NCBI RefSeq assembly: GCF_019469425.1
Contig: NZ_CP048272.1
Span: forward strand, 1,798,001-1,862,000
Reading direction: 5' to 3'
From: Bifidobacterium asteroides
GTDB lineage: Bacteria; Actinomycetota; Actinomycetes; Actinomycetales; Bifidobacteriaceae
DNA: 64,000 nt
Positions within the stretch are counted from its first letter, which is position 1; the number at the start of each line of letters is the position of its first letter. This document shows positions 1 to 9,832 of this stretch, piece after piece. Position numbers and translations under genes: made by a program. The notes under the pieces were generated by a model. It was given only the letters and a program-made list of their open reading frames with translations. It had not been told where the DNA came from and searched no databases.

Positions 1-421
<421 letters not shown>

Positions 422-497
422 TCAGTCTACCGCATGGACGGACCTGACCCGTGGACGTGGCGACCGGTGACTGCATATGACTCTTAGGACAGGTGCC

Positions 498-2693
498 TTA
501 AAGCATGCAGCTGACGCAGCCCTCGACCTCGGTGCCCTCCAGGGCCTGTTGGCGGATCCTGATGTAGTAAAGGGTCTTGATCCCCTTGCGCCAGGCGTAA
601 ATCTGAGCCTTGTTGAGGTCGCGAGTGGTGGCCGTGTCAGGGAAGAAGAGGGTCAGCGAGAGCCCCTGATCCACATGCTGAGTGGCCTCGGCGTAGGTGT
701 CCACGATCTTCTTCCAGCCGATCTCGTAGGCGTCCTCAAAGTAATCCAGGTTCTCGTTGGTCATGTAGGGAGCCGGGTAGTAGACGCGCCCGATCTTGCC
801 CTCCTTGCGGATCTCGATCTTGGAGGCAATCGGATGGATGGAGCTGGTGGAGTGGTTGATGTAGGAGATGGACCCGGTCGGTGGGACAGCCTGAAGGTTC
901 TGGTTGTAGATGCCCTCCTTGAGGATGGCCGCCTGGAGTTCCTTCCAATCCTCCACAGTGGGGATATGGACCCGGTACTGGTCGAAGAGGTCCTTGATCC
1001 GCTGGGTCCTAGGCTCCAAGGAACGGCTGCCCTCGGTGTACTTGTCGAAGTAGTTCCCCTGCCCTGCCGGCTTGGCATAATCGGACTTGGCGAAGGAGGC
1101 GAAGGCCTTCCCTCGCTCCACGGCCAGGGCATGAGAGGCCCTGTAGGCGTGGTAGGCCACGGTCATGAAGTACATGTCGGTGAAGTCCAGCCCCTCCTCG
1201 GATCCGTAGTGGATGCCCTCGCGGGCCAGGAAACCGTGGAGGTTCATCTGACCCAGGCCGATGGCATGGCCCTCGTCGTTGCCCCGCTTGATGGAGGGGA
1301 CGGCCTCGATGTTGGTATGGTCAGAGACGGAGGTCAGGGCCCGCACCGAGGTTTCGACCGTGTCGGCCAGGCCGCCGTCCATGGCCTTGGCGATGTTGAG
1401 GGACCCCAGGTTGCATGAGATGTCACGGCCGATATGGTCGTAGTTCAGGTTCTCGGAGTAGGTGCTGGGCTCCTGGACCTGCAGGATCTCCGAGCAGAGG
1501 TTGGACATGGTGATCCGGCCGTCGATGGGGTTGGCCTTGTTGACCGTGTCCTCGAAGAGGATGTAGGGGTAGCCGGACTCGAACTGAATCTCGGCCAGGG
1601 TCATGAAGAAGTCACGGGCATCGATGTACTTCTTGTGAATCCGCTTGTCCTTGACCATCTCCTCGTAGTGCTCAGTGATGGGAATGTCAGCGAAGGGCTT
1701 GCCGTAGACCCGCTCCACATCATAAGGCGAGAAGAGGGCCATGGGCTCCTTGCGTTTGGCCAGCTCGAAGGTGATGTCAGGGATGACCACGCCCAGGGCC
1801 AGGGACTTGATGCGGATCTTCTCATCCGCGTTCTCCCGCTTGGTGTCCAGGAAGCGCATGATGTCAGGGTGGTGGGCCGACAGGTAGACGGCGCCGGCAC
1901 CCTGGCGGGCGCCCAGCTGGTTGGCGTAGGAGAAGGAATCCTCCAGGAGCTTCATGACCGGGACCACGCCGCTGGACTGGTTCTCGATGTGCTTGATGGG
2001 TGCGCCCATTTCGCGCAGATTGCTGAGCAGCAGGGCCACGCCGCCGCCCCTCTTGGACAGCTGCAGGGCCGCGTTGACCCCTCGGGAGATGGACTCCATG
2101 TTGTCTTCTATACGCACCAGGAAGCAGGAGACCGGCTCGCCGCGCTGGGCCTTGCCCAAGTTCAGGAAGGTGGGGGTGGCGGGCTGGAAGCGGCCGGAGA
2201 TGATCTCATCCGCGTACTTCATGGCGGCCTGCTCGTCCCCGTCGGCCAGCTCCAAGGCCACGGCTACACAACGCTGGGGGAAGTCCTCCAGGTAGCGCTT
2301 GCCGTCGAAGGTTTTCAGCGCATAAGAGGTGTAGAACTTGAAGGCACCCAGGAAGGTCTCGAATTCGAAGCCGCTTTCGGCCGCATGCTTATAGATCTTG
2401 TCCAGAAACTCCGGGGCGTAGCGTTCAAAGACTTTCCGATCGTAGTACTCGTGATCCAGGAGGTAGGCGATCCGCTCGGCCGTGGAGGGGAAGGTCATGG
2501 TGTTGGGCCCTACGTGCCGGTCCATGTACTGGCGCTCGGCCTCGTGGTCCTTGTCGAATTGAATCCTTCCGTCCTTGTCGTACAGGTTCAGCATGGCATT
2601 CAGGGCATGGTAGTCGTGAGCCGGATCGAAGGTCTCCTCATCCTCGGATGCGGTCCTGTCCAGGCCCAGGGATGTATCCTCGTTTGCTCCCAT
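498..2693 (-). CDS. nrdE: Class Ib ribonucleoside-diphosphate reductase alpha subunit
   Basis: NrdE is the catalytic alpha subunit that reduces ribonucleoside diphosphates to deoxyribonucleotides. The protein is about 731 residues, the usual NrdE length. It shows the active-site cysteine in [16 protein letters not shown], the NLCSEI catalytic motif, and a C-terminal redox Cys pair (CVSCML) that is re-reduced by NrdH/thioredoxin-type partners. I place the start at ATG 2693, because AAAGGA sits six bases upstream; an in-frame ATG at 2708 lies further upstream without such a site. It follows nrdI by about 50 bp and precedes nrdF. No nrdH is visible in the window. It is the only NrdE in view, so it may serve both the canonical NrdF and NrdF2. 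Confidence 0.96.
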   Translation of the reverse strand: MGANEDTSLGLDRTASEDEETFDPAHDYHALNAMLNLYDKDGRIQFDKDHEAERQYMDRHVGPNTMTFPSTAERIAYLLDHEYYDRKVFERYAPEFLDKIYKHAAESGFEFETFLGAFKFYTSYALKTFDGKRYLEDFPQRCVAVALELADGDEQAAMKYADEIISGRFQPATPTFLNLGKAQRGEPVSCFLVRIEDNMESISRGVNAALQLSKRGGGVALLLSNLREMGAPIKHIENQSSGVVPVMKLLEDSFSYANQLGARQGAGAVYLSAHHPDIMRFLDTKRENADEKIRIKSLALGVVIPDITFELAKRKEPMALFSPYDVERVYGKPFADIPITEHYEEMVKDKRIHKKYIDARDFFMTLAEIQFESGYPYILFEDTVNKANPIDGRITMSNLCSEILQVQEPSTYSENLNYDHIGRDISCNLGSLNIAKAMDGGLADTVETSVRALTSVSDHTNIEAVPSIKRGNDEGHAIGLGQMNLHGFLAREGIHYGSEEGLDFTDMYFMTVAYHAYRASHALAVERGKAFASFAKSDYAKPAGQGNYFDKYTEGSRSLEPRTQRIKDLFDQYRVHIPTVEDWKELQAAILKEGIYNQNLQAVPPTGSISYINHSTSSIHPIASKIEIRKEGKIGRVYYPAPYMTNENLDYFEDAYEIGWKKIVDTYAEATQHVDQGLSLTLFFPDTATTRDLNKAQIYAWRKGIKTLYYIRIRQQALEGTEVEGCVSCML

Positions 2694-2744
2694 CGGGTGT
2701 CCTTTCATGAGTATGGCGGTGATGATATGCGTAATGAAATTGGC

Positions 2745-3242
2745 TCAGGGCTCGGGGTTGTTGCGGAAGAAATCCACGACCCCGCGGCGGACCTTGTTTT
2801 GGTCCTCTTTGGTGCCCATGAGCTCGAAATAGTAGAGGAATGGCACATTGCACTTGCGGGAGATGATGTCTCCCGCCATGCAGAAGGCCTCCCCGAAGTT
2901 GGTGTTGCCCGAGGCGATGACCCCGCGGATGCCGGCCCGGTTGGCTGGGTCGTTCAGGAAGCGCTTGATCTGCGGCATGACCGCCTTCTTGGCTGATCCG
3001 CCCCCATAGGTGGGGACGATCAGGATGTAGGGCTGGCGAATGTTGAGCGGCGGGTCCTTGGGCCTCAAGGGGATGCGGAAGACGTCGATCCCCTCGTCAT
3101 CCAAATGGCAGTTGGCGATGAACCGGGCGGTATTGCGCGAGGCCGACGAGAAGTAGACCACGGCCCCCAGACGCTGACCCTGGGCGGCGAACTCGGGAGC
3201 GCTGAGCTCCGAATCAATTCCGGCGGTCTGCTGTTGCTCCAT
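2745..3242 (-). CDS. nrdI: NrdI flavodoxin-like RNR maturation protein
   Basis: NrdI is a small flavodoxin-like FMN protein that supplies the oxidant for activating the class Ib radical subunit. The 165-residue protein has the VVYFSSASRNTARF phosphate-binding loop region and the later [16 protein letters not shown] and VIASGNTNFGEAFCMAGD motifs typical of NrdI. The start at ATG 3242 has AGGAGG five bases upstream. The N-terminus is about 25 residues longer than in many NrdI proteins. It is the first gene of the nrdI-nrdE-nrdF transcript, and the upstream gap holds two NrdR-type boxes. Confidence 0.94.
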   Translation of the reverse strand: MEQQQTAGIDSELSAPEFAAQGQRLGAVVYFSSASRNTARFIANCHLDDEGIDVFRIPLRPKDPPLNIRQPYILIVPTYGGGSAKKAVMPQIKRFLNDPANRAGIRGVIASGNTNFGEAFCMAGDIISRKCNVPFLYYFELMGTKEDQNKVRRGVVDFFRNNPEP

Positions 3243-3334
3243 GCTTCCTCCTGATCAGGCCACCAGAGCCTGTCTTGACGGTGATGCCCGCCCTGAGGAC
3301 GGACCGATCAGTACCCGCCCAGCGCGAGCCTGAA

Positions 3335-3381
3335 TTACTATATGTGCTATCGATATCGAAAACGGTGAGCATATATAGGGT
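3335..3381 (-). promoter_or_regulatory. Tandem NrdR boxes upstream of nrdIEF
   Basis: Two imperfect copies of the NrdR box (core CwAtATaTwG) lie in the gap before nrdI. The first core is CTATATGTGC at 3338-3347 and the second GCATATATAG at 3369-3378; each matches 8 of 10 core bases. The 31-bp offset is about three helical turns, the spacing expected of paired NrdR sites. NrdR represses RNR genes when dATP is plentiful. The repressor gene itself is not in the window. Confidence 0.75.
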
Positions 3382-3416
3382 TTTCTGTGCCCAATATCAC
3401 ACCGGTTCCGACTGGC

Positions 3417-4481
3417 CTAGAAGTCCCAGTCGTCGTCGTCCGTGGACTCGGAGTGCCCCATGACGTAGGAGGAGCCCGAGCCCGAGAAGAAATCATGGTT
3501 CTCGTTGGCAGAGGGTGACAGGGCCGCCAGGATCTCCGAGCTGACATCGGTCTGGCCGGCTGCGAACCGGGCCGGGTAGCCCAGGTTCATCAGCGCCTTG
3601 TTGGCATTGTAGCGAACGAAGGCGAAGACATCCTCGACAAAGGGGAATCCCTCATAGATCTGCCCTGAATAGACCATCTCCAGGTCGTAGAGCTTATCCA
3701 GCAAATCATTGGTGAACTTCTCCAGCATGGCCTGGTCAGCCTGGGTCCTCTCCTCCAGACCCCGCTGATACTTGTAGCCCGAGTAATAGCCGTGGATGGC
3801 CTTGTCGCGCAGGATCAGCCGAATCATGTCAGCCGTGTTCATCAGCCTGGCATGGCTGGAGAAGTAGAGGGGCAGGTAGAAGCCAGCATAGAGCATGAGA
3901 GAGGAGAGCATGGTGGAGGCCACCTTGCGCTTGAGGGGATCCTCGCTGACATACTCATGCAGGACCGTGTGGACGCGCTCCTGGAGGATGTCGTTGGCCA
4001 CAGCCCACCGGTAGGCCCTGTCGATCTCCTCGCTGGAGCAAAGGGTGGAGAAAACCGAAGAATAGGAGCGAGCGTGGACCGACTGCATGAAGGCGATGTT
4101 GGTATAGATGGCCTGCTCCTGCTCGGTACGGGCGTGATCGATCTGCACCAGCTCGCCGATGGTGGCCTGGGTGGTGTCCAGCATGGTCAGTCCGGTGAAG
4201 ACGCGGACCGTGGTCTGGCGCTCATGATCGGTCAGCGTGTTCCAGGATGGGATGTCGTTGGACAGGGGCACCTTCTCAGGCAGCCAGAAGTTGGAGACCA
4301 GGCGGTTCCAGACCTCCAGATCCTTCTCGTCGGTGACGTTGTTCCAGTTGACCGGGCGAATCCTGGCCTCAGGGGTGACTCGGTACTGGGGCGGGGTGAT
4401 GGATTGGCGCATCATCTCGTCGTCGGCGTAGACGCCGACCTCTGACTTGGCGCTTTCTTGCGTGCCTTCCTGCCGGCTCAT
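3417..4481 (-). CDS. Class Ie-type (metal-free, QSK) RNR radical subunit NrdF2
   Basis: This 354-residue NrdF paralogue keeps the fold-defining segments ([33 protein letters not shown]) but has lost three of the four carboxylate metal ligands. The usual Glu in MESVH is Gln133 ([10 protein letters not shown]), the Glu in FLES is Ser193 ([11 protein letters not shown]), and the Glu in RDEA.HGYY is Lys227 (RDKAIHGYY). Asp102, His136, His230 and Tyr140 remain. This Gln/Ser/Lys set is the known signature of class Ie R2 proteins, which carry a DOPA radical on the modified Tyr and bind no metal. Its ATG overlaps the nrdI2 stop (ATGA), so the two are translationally coupled. It probably sustains DNA synthesis when Mn and Fe are scarce. 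The class call is strong from residues; activity is inferred. Confidence 0.93.
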   Translation of the reverse strand: MSRQEGTQESAKSEVGVYADDEMMRQSITPPQYRVTPEARIRPVNWNNVTDEKDLEVWNRLVSNFWLPEKVPLSNDIPSWNTLTDHERQTTVRVFTGLTMLDTTQATIGELVQIDHARTEQEQAIYTNIAFMQSVHARSYSSVFSTLCSSEEIDRAYRWAVANDILQERVHTVLHEYVSEDPLKRKVASTMLSSLMLYAGFYLPLYFSSHARLMNTADMIRLILRDKAIHGYYSGYKYQRGLEERTQADQAMLEKFTNDLLDKLYDLEMVYSGQIYEGFPFVEDVFAFVRYNANKALMNLGYPARFAAGQTDVSSEILAALSPSANENHDFFSGSGSSYVMGHSESTDDDDWDF

Positions 4482-4966
4482 GACAAAACCGACTTTCGTG
4501 AATCAGTCGACTGCTGTTGGAGCCGCACTCCCATTCCGGCCAGAATGGCCCTTACCGCCCGGACGTCCGCCGCAGTGCCCAGGAGCTCGAAGCGATAGAG
4601 CTCAGGAACGCCGCACCGAAGGGCAATCTGCGGTCCGGCTGCACAATAGGCGCTGCCGAAGTTCCTGTTGCCCGAGGTGACCACCCCGCGGATTAGTCCG
4701 CGGTTGACCGGATTGTTCAGGAAGTGAATGACCTGCTTGGGCACGGCTCCCCTGGCTGACCCGCCGCCATAGGTGGGCACCAGCAGAAGGTAGGGCGTAT
4801 CCATGACGAGCATGGGCTGTCGCCGCTCGTACAGGGGGATACGGAGAGGCTCCTCCACGCCCAACCGCTGCACAAAGCGGTGGGTGTTGTTGGAGACACT
4901 GGAGAAATACACCAGCCTGGAGGCATCACCCAGAGGATCATGCCGATCTACATCTACTAAGGGCAT
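4478..4966 (-). CDS. Second NrdI, partner of class Ie NrdF2
   Basis: This is a 162-residue flavodoxin-like NrdI with [37 protein letters not shown] and [17 protein letters not shown] motifs. An in-frame ATG exists at 5026, but that start would lie inside an NrdR box. ATG 4966 has AAGGAG upstream and puts the flavodoxin strand near the N-terminus, so I use it. It overlaps nrdF2 by four bases. In class Ie systems NrdI is needed to generate the DOPA radical, so a dedicated NrdI beside NrdF2 fits. It differs clearly in sequence from the NrdI at 2745-3242. Confidence 0.92.
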   Translation of the reverse strand: MPLVDVDRHDPLGDASRLVYFSSVSNNTHRFVQRLGVEEPLRIPLYERRQPMLVMDTPYLLLVPTYGGGSARGAVPKQVIHFLNNPVNRGLIRGVVTSGNRNFGSAYCAAGPQIALRCGVPELYRFELLGTAADVRAVRAILAGMGVRLQQQSTDSRKSVLS

Positions 4967-4988
4967 AGGGACCGCTGCTCCTTGATAA

Positions 4989-5036
4989 ACACTATATATT
5001 GGATTAACTTGGCTAGCTGACCACAATATATAGGTT
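4989..5036 (-). promoter_or_regulatory. Tandem NrdR boxes upstream of nrdI2-nrdF2
   Basis: Two near-consensus NrdR boxes precede nrdI2. The cores are CTATATATTG at 4992-5001 and CAATATATAG at 5024-5033, and both match CwAtATaTwG fully. The 32-bp offset suits cooperative NrdR binding on one DNA face. These sites are stronger matches than those before nrdIEF, which suggests tighter repression of the class Ie pair. Confidence 0.85.
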
Positions 5037-5143
5037 CATCCAAGACGACACAAGTTCATAGGAGCATAATTGGCCCCGCTGTGACATTCCATACAAGAAC
5101 TGAGACGTCAAGCATTTACATTTACGCTCGCGTTACTGCGACC

Positions 5144-6241
5144 TTAGTCAGGAATCGGATCCTGCGGCAAACCCTGTCGACGCAGGTCGGCGCATACCTC
5201 CAGAACCCGGTCGTTGGCCTCCCGCTCCCCCACAGTGATGCGAACGCCCTCGCCAGGGAAGGTTCTGACCGACAGGCCTACGTCACGGAAACGCTGATCA
5301 GCCTGCGCGGCGGCCTGGCCCAGAGGCAGCCAGTAGTAGTTGGCGCGAGGTTCAGGGATCCTCCACCCTTGCTCTTGCAAACCAGCCAGGATTCTGGCCC
5401 GTTCCTGCTTGAGTGCCTGGACCCGTTCGGCCAGGCGATCCTGTGCGTCCAGGCTGGCCATTGCCGCCGTCTGGGCCACATCGGTGACGCCGAAGGGCAG
5501 GGCCACCTTGTTCATGCCGGCAATGATCGGCTCGGCAGCCACGGCGTATCCGATCCGCAGACCGGCCAGTCCATAGGCCTTGGAGAAAGTCCGGGCCGCT
5601 ATCACATTGGGATGCTCACGCATGAGCGACAAACCGTCGGCTCTATCAGGGTCGTCATTGAACTGTACATACGCCTCGTCAAAGAGCACCGGCAGATCGA
5701 CGCTGGTCGCAGTCGGATTGTTGGGGTTGTTGACAATGACCAATCTGGTGTGGTCGTTGACCGCGGCGATCATGGCCTCGATGTCATGGCGTCCCTGCCT
5801 ATCCAGAGGCACGGGCACCCCGGTGGCGCCGGCCATGGTGATGATGATGGGATAGGCCTCGAAACTGCGCCAGGGGTAGACCACCTGATCGCCATGACCA
5901 GCCACCAGGTCAACCAGCTGGGTGATGACCTCCGTGGACCCGCATCCCAGCTGAATGCATGCTGGCTCCACCCCGTGCAGCTTGGCCAGCCGCTCCACCA
6001 GACGGGTACCATGCATGTCCGGATAGCGGTTCAGGTGGCCCAGGGCCTGCTCGGAGATGGTCTGGAGCACGCCTGGCAGGGGCGGGTATGGGTTCTCATT
6101 GCTGGAGATCTTGTAGCTGGTCAACCCGGGAACGGCTGGTGCAGGGCTGCCCTGCCGGTATCCGGGCAGGGAATCAATGCTGACGCGATGACGATAGTAC
6201 ATGGGCACCATGCTAGTGGCCGCCATATGTCCCTGGGGCAT
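5144..6241 (-). CDS. HisC-like PLP aminotransferase with internal gap
   Basis: This is a fold-type I aminotransferase of the histidinol-phosphate/aromatic aminotransferase family. It has SNENPYPPLP near the N-terminus, GCGSTEVI, the NNPNNPT motif, DEAYVQF, and the PLP-lysine motif RTFSKAYGLAGLRIGY. Between NNPNNPT and VLFDEAY only seven residues (ATSVDLP) are found, where family members usually have a helix and about 25; roughly 20 residues seem to be missing in frame, and the Gly of NPTG is Ala. The substrate may be histidinol-phosphate or an aromatic keto acid; the sequence does not decide. The start is uncertain: ATG 6241 or 6226 are both possible. It stands alone between nrdI2 and groES. 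Confidence 0.8.
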   Translation of the reverse strand: MPQGHMAATSMVPMYYRHRVSIDSLPGYRQGSPAPAVPGLTSYKISSNENPYPPLPGVLQTISEQALGHLNRYPDMHGTRLVERLAKLHGVEPACIQLGCGSTEVITQLVDLVAGHGDQVVYPWRSFEAYPIIITMAGATGVPVPLDRQGRHDIEAMIAAVNDHTRLVIVNNPNNPTATSVDLPVLFDEAYVQFNDDPDRADGLSLMREHPNVIAARTFSKAYGLAGLRIGYAVAAEPIIAGMNKVALPFGVTDVAQTAAMASLDAQDRLAERVQALKQERARILAGLQEQGWRIPEPRANYYWLPLGQAAAQADQRFRDVGLSVRTFPGEGVRITVGEREANDRVLEVCADLRRQGLPQDPIPD

Positions 6242-6321
6242 CTGTTCCGCTGCACGGTCCCGACAAGACGCGAATGGCCCCTGGTCCTTGCGCAGGACCA
6301 GGGGCCACTATCACCGCCTCT

Positions 6322-6615
6322 TTACTTGAGGATGGCCAGAACGTCGCGCGCGGACACGATCAGGTAGTCCTCGCCGCCATAGTTGACCTCGGTGCCGCCG
6401 TACTTGGAGTACAGAACCTTGTCGCCAACCTTGACATCCATGGGGATGCGCTCGCCCTTGTCGTCGCGACGGCCGGGGCCTGCAGCCAGCACCTCGCCCT
6501 GCTGGGGCTTCTCCTTGGCGGTATCGGGGATGACCAACCCGGAAGCGGTCTTGGTCTCCGCCTCAGCCTGCTTGATGACGATCTTGTCTTCCAACGGTGT
6601 GAGTGAAATCGACAC
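6322..6615 (-). CDS. groES: Co-chaperonin GroES
   Basis: GroES is the 10-kDa lid of the GroEL folding chamber. The 97-residue protein begins at GTG 6615, six bases after a clear AGGAGG, and reads [16 protein letters not shown]. It has the mobile loop ([21 protein letters not shown]) region and the C-terminal strand [19 protein letters not shown]. GroEL is not adjacent; bifidobacteria often keep groEL elsewhere. A perfect CIRCE lies about 117 bp upstream. Confidence 0.97.
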   Translation of the reverse strand: MSISLTPLEDKIVIKQAEAETKTASGLVIPDTAKEKPQQGEVLAAGPGRRDDKGERIPMDVKVGDKVLYSKYGGTEVNYGGEDYLIVSARDVLAILK

Positions 6616-6731
6616 TGTGGACCTCCTACATCTTGTGAGAACAGCCAATGAACCCACGCCGGAACGTCGATGAGAGGCTGACGAACACTCACCACGCATT
6701 CCTTTGCGCTACAAGTCATAGTAGCGCGAAA

Positions 6732-6758
6732 TTAGCACTCTGCCAACTTGAGTGCTAA
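6732..6758. promoter_or_regulatory. CIRCE element (HrcA operator) for groES
   Basis: TTAGCACTC, nine bases, then GAGTGCTAA: a perfect match to the CIRCE inverted repeat bound by the heat-shock repressor HrcA. It lies upstream of groES on the minus strand and just after the stop of the SepX-like gene. Confidence 0.97.
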
Positions 6759-6792
6759 CGCTAGTGGTGAAAGAAGGTTCGCCGATTTGTCC

Positions 6793-8244
6793 TCAGGACT
6801 TGGCTGTCGGACGACGCCGGGCCAATATAGCCTCCACGCCGATGGACAGGGAGTCCTCGCTGCGATCGGGCGCCTCGACCTGGGCCTGCATCTCCCGCTT
6901 GTGGAAGTCGTCGGGTCGGCCATCGGCCTTCTTATGAGCCTTCTTCTGACCTGGCTGCTTCTTTTCGGGAGGACGGGCCACGGAGACCTGACGGGTGGAC
7001 TTGATCTCCAGGCTGTGAGGAGCCTCGTCTTCGCTGTTCTTGCCGTCCTTGCCTGATCCCTCGTCACGGGCCGATCCCAAGGAGAAGGAGATCAGATCCT
7101 GTCCAGCCGCCGTGCCGAAGGCATCCAAGGCCGGAGAAGGGCTGATGCGCTCGAGCTCATTGGTGGCGTCGTCCTGGGCCTTAGCCAAAGACGACGAAGA
7201 TGGACGCTTTTTGCCAGCAGACGCAGAGGCCGATCCGGACTTGTCTGTATGGGCAATGGCGGATTGAGCAGGCGTCGACTGCGGGGAAGCCGAGTGGATT
7301 GCAGGCTTGGATGCCGAGGACTTGTCCACTGATGATTTAGGCGCTGCGGGCTTGGAGGCAGTCTTTTGGGCCTTTGAAGACTTGGTGGTTGCCGGTTTGG
7401 AAGCCGTCGGCCCAGAAGCTGCTTGTTTGGCCGGGGTCCGTTCAGAGGCCTTCTCGGCGACGGATGGCCTGTTCGACGTATGCCCGGTCTTGGCAGCGGC
7501 CTTCTCGGTCGACGTGAGGGACCCGGCCGAACCCTTGGCCTTGCTGCTGTCGGCAGCCGGCTTGACAGGCTTGGCAGCATTGTGCCGTCTGGCCTTGAGG
7601 GCTGCCTGTTGATCAGCCTTAGCCTGGGTCAACGTCCGACGAATCTCATCCTGGTCAAGTACATCCGTAGCAGTTTCCGTGCGACCCTCATTCTTGGTCT
7701 GCACGGGCTTGCTGGCGGTCTTGCTCTTAGTCAGACTGGCCACCTGCTGACGACGCTGCCGGGCACGCCGCTGGGCTAAATTTCGCTCCCAGGCACGAGC
7801 CTGGGCTGAAGCATGCGCGCCGGCGGCCAACACCACTATCACCAACGCCAGAGGAATCAAAGTGAACCATGGGCTGTAGCCCAAGGAGAAAGAGAGCCCA
7901 GCCACCAGCAGGGTGACAGCCAAGAGGACAAGGACCAGGATGCGACGACGGCGTATGGCCGCGCGGCGCAACTGTCTGATCTGCTTGATGCGCTGGGCCT
8001 GACTGCGCCGGTTGCCATCCTGCTGCCCTTGCTGCATGACCAACCCTTTCACCGTCCTCGACTGCCTGTCGCAGAACCTCATGCCGTCTTCCCGCCCCAC
8101 CATGTGCAGGGAGGTGGAAAGCCTGTCCTGGCGATGCTCCGAGGCCCGCTTCATACCCTTGACGGTGCGAAACGGCAGCCAACCCAGCACCAGAATCACC
8201 GCAATCACCAAAACCACGATGCTGCTGAGTGATTCATAAACCAT
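6793..8244 (-). CDS. SepX/GlpR-family divisome membrane protein
   Basis: The 483-residue protein has an N-terminal membrane segment (about residues 7-25), a short conserved stretch ending RLSTSLHMV (41-49), a basic region, and a membrane hairpin (about 102-120 and 126-146) flanked by arginine-rich segments. Residues from about 170 to 430 are low-complexity, rich in Ala, Lys, Ser, Thr and Pro. This architecture, and the neighbours RimJ-like GNAT, 5-FTHF cyclo-ligase, FmdB, SAF protein and MscL, match the actinobacterial SepX (Streptomyces) / GlpR (Corynebacterium) family, which links to FtsZ-ring factors. The MoeA-like Glp partner is not next to it here. Assignment is from architecture plus synteny. 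Confidence 0.7.
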   Translation of the reverse strand: MVYESLSSIVVLVIAVILVLGWLPFRTVKGMKRASEHRQDRLSTSLHMVGREDGMRFCDRQSRTVKGLVMQQGQQDGNRRSQAQRIKQIRQLRRAAIRRRRILVLVLLAVTLLVAGLSFSLGYSPWFTLIPLALVIVVLAAGAHASAQARAWERNLAQRRARQRRQQVASLTKSKTASKPVQTKNEGRTETATDVLDQDEIRRTLTQAKADQQAALKARRHNAAKPVKPAADSSKAKGSAGSLTSTEKAAAKTGHTSNRPSVAEKASERTPAKQAASGPTASKPATTKSSKAQKTASKPAAPKSSVDKSSASKPAIHSASPQSTPAQSAIAHTDKSGSASASAGKKRPSSSSLAKAQDDATNELERISPSPALDAFGTAAGQDLISFSLGSARDEGSGKDGKNSEDEAPHSLEIKSTRQVSVARPPEKKQPGQKKAHKKADGRPDDFHKREMQAQVEAPDRSEDSLSIGVEAILARRRPTAKS

Positions 8245-8320
8245 AAGTACTACGTTAGTTGACGGTATGCCCCAAACAGCAAGTCAAACCCAGCGTGTCG
8301 ACCATGTCCGCCCCAGAGTC

Positions 8321-8974
8321 TCATAGACGAGCCGGCAGATCGGGATCGAATTGGTCGCCAATCCAGGCAAAGGTCAGGTGGTCCCGCCACTGCCCGTTTA
8401 CGTACATGTAGCTGCGGCGCAGCCCCTCCGGCTCCATGCCCAGCTTTTGGACTACACGCAGGGATCGCTGGTTCTCAGGCAGAATTGCCACCTCCAGACG
8501 GTGCAGATGGGGTCCCCTCCCGTCTCTGAAAGCCCAGTTCGCCAGCATGGCCAGGGCCAGGGGCGCGAATCCGTGACCGATCCAATCCTGGTCCACCCAG
8601 TAGCCCACTGTCGCTGTGCGCATGGACCCATAGCGGATGGCGCCTAGAGAAATCTGCCCAACGATGCTCTGATGAAACTCCATAAGAAAGACCGCTGAAG
8701 TGCCCTCCTGCCGGGAACGATCCAACTCCTGCATCCACTGGGCATAGGTCATGCCGGGTCCGTGGCTGGGATCCCCTGATTCCCACGGGGCTAGCCAATC
8801 GCGATTCCTCCATCGGACCGCGTTCCAGGCTGCCTGGTCACCCTCGCGGATGGGCCTCAGCAGGAAGTCCCCATGTCCTGGGGGCGAAGTCAGACGATCA
8901 GGCAGATCCAGGGCATGGTCCGAACGGGCTCGGGAACCCTGCCAGACTTGGCGGAAGGTGTGCAGAACCGACAT
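8321..8974 (-). CDS. RimJ-like GNAT N-acetyltransferase
   Basis: This is a 217-residue GNAT of the RimJ/RimL type, likely to acetylate a protein alpha-amino group using acetyl-CoA. Visible family marks are LLRPIREGDQAAWNAVRWRN near the N-terminus, IVGQISLGAI, the VGYWVDQDWIGHGFAPLAL segment in the acetyl-CoA-binding region, and VAILPENQRSLRVVQKLGM with the EGLRRSYMYVNGQWRDH ending. It lies between the SepX-like gene and the divergent FTHF ligase, its normal position in actinobacteria. Confidence 0.85.
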   Translation of the reverse strand: MSVLHTFRQVWQGSRARSDHALDLPDRLTSPPGHGDFLLRPIREGDQAAWNAVRWRNRDWLAPWESGDPSHGPGMTYAQWMQELDRSRQEGTSAVFLMEFHQSIVGQISLGAIRYGSMRTATVGYWVDQDWIGHGFAPLALAMLANWAFRDGRGPHLHRLEVAILPENQRSLRVVQKLGMEPEGLRRSYMYVNGQWRDHLTFAWIGDQFDPDLPARL

Positions 8975-9053
8975 GACTCCATGTTCTCACCAAACGGCCA
9001 TGGAGGCAGGCATGCGTCCATTAGGGAGAGCCCATGCTGGTAGAACTGAGGGC

Positions 9054-9731
9054 ATGAACGAGCAGGAACGCATCGATAAGGACAAGCAGGATTGGCGTGG
9101 CCGGCTGCTTGAAGCCCGACGGCGCATCGACCCAGCCCAATGCCGTGACGCAGGCCACAAGCTGGCTGGTCTGCTGACCGGCCGACTGCTTGCCAAGGTC
9201 GAGCGCTCCCGCAGCGACCAGAGCCTGACCGTGGCTGCTTTTTCCTCCATTCGGGGGGAGATAGCCATGGACCCAAGCCTGAACCTCCTGCTGGGCCGGG
9301 GCTACCAAGTGCTCGTCCCCATGCTTGGCACGGGCACCCAAATAGGTTGGGGACGCCTGCAATCAGAGCAGGATCTGAATGACATGAAGCGGATTCCCGG
9401 CTGGCGGCCGGACGAACCCGATATGCCAGCCCTGCCAGCGCAGGCCTTGAATCAGGCCGATCTGATCCTGGTGCCTGCACTGGCCATCGACCATGCCGGC
9501 ATTCGTCTGGGTCGGGGCGGAGGCTGGTATGACAGGGCTTTGGAGCTGCGAGCAGAACAAACTCCAGTGGTGGGCATCTGCTGGCCCGGCGAATTCGTGG
9601 AAGTCCCTTTGCCCCATCTGAACCATGATCTTCCTGTGGATGCCGTCCTGACGCCCGAAGGTTTCACGCTCACAGCCGCAGGTCTGTCACGAAGGCCCAG
9701 AGGGGACCATAATGGTGACGAACAAGATTGA
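9054..9731 (+). CDS. 5-formyltetrahydrofolate cyclo-ligase
   Basis: This protein converts 5-formyl-THF to 5,10-methenyl-THF using ATP, recycling a storage folate. It is 225 residues starting at ATG 9054 (MNEQERIDKD). It shows the RLLEARRRI start, the mid-domain segment SSIRGEIAMDP, and the GIRLGRGGGWYDRAL signature with the LVPALAID strand before it. The same open frame continues upstream to 8751, but that extension overlaps the rimJ-like gene on the other strand and lacks family similarity. FmdB follows about 100 bp downstream on the same strand. Confidence 0.92.
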   Translation: MNEQERIDKDKQDWRGRLLEARRRIDPAQCRDAGHKLAGLLTGRLLAKVERSRSDQSLTVAAFSSIRGEIAMDPSLNLLLGRGYQVLVPMLGTGTQIGWGRLQSEQDLNDMKRIPGWRPDEPDMPALPAQALNQADLILVPALAIDHAGIRLGRGGGWYDRALELRAEQTPVVGICWPGEFVEVPLPHLNHDLPVDAVLTPEGFTLTAAGLSRRPRGDHNGDEQD

Positions 9732-9832
9732 CGAGAGGCCCGGTGCCGATTCTTCTGGTCGAAGCCACCACTAGGATATTGGGTGTTGAACCAATCGTCG
9801 CGCGAACCGACCATCAGCGGAGGGAAAGAACG

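Noticed and set aside
3417-4481. The possibility that NrdF2 is simply a degraded nrdF copy.
   Set aside because: All three changes together are the class Ie Gln/Ser/Lys set, the rest of the protein is conserved, and it has its own nrdI and strong NrdR boxes.
4967-5026. Longer N-terminus for NrdI2 from ATG 5026.
   Set aside because: That start lies within an NrdR box and has no ribosome-binding site; ATG 4966 fits the family start and has AAGGAG.
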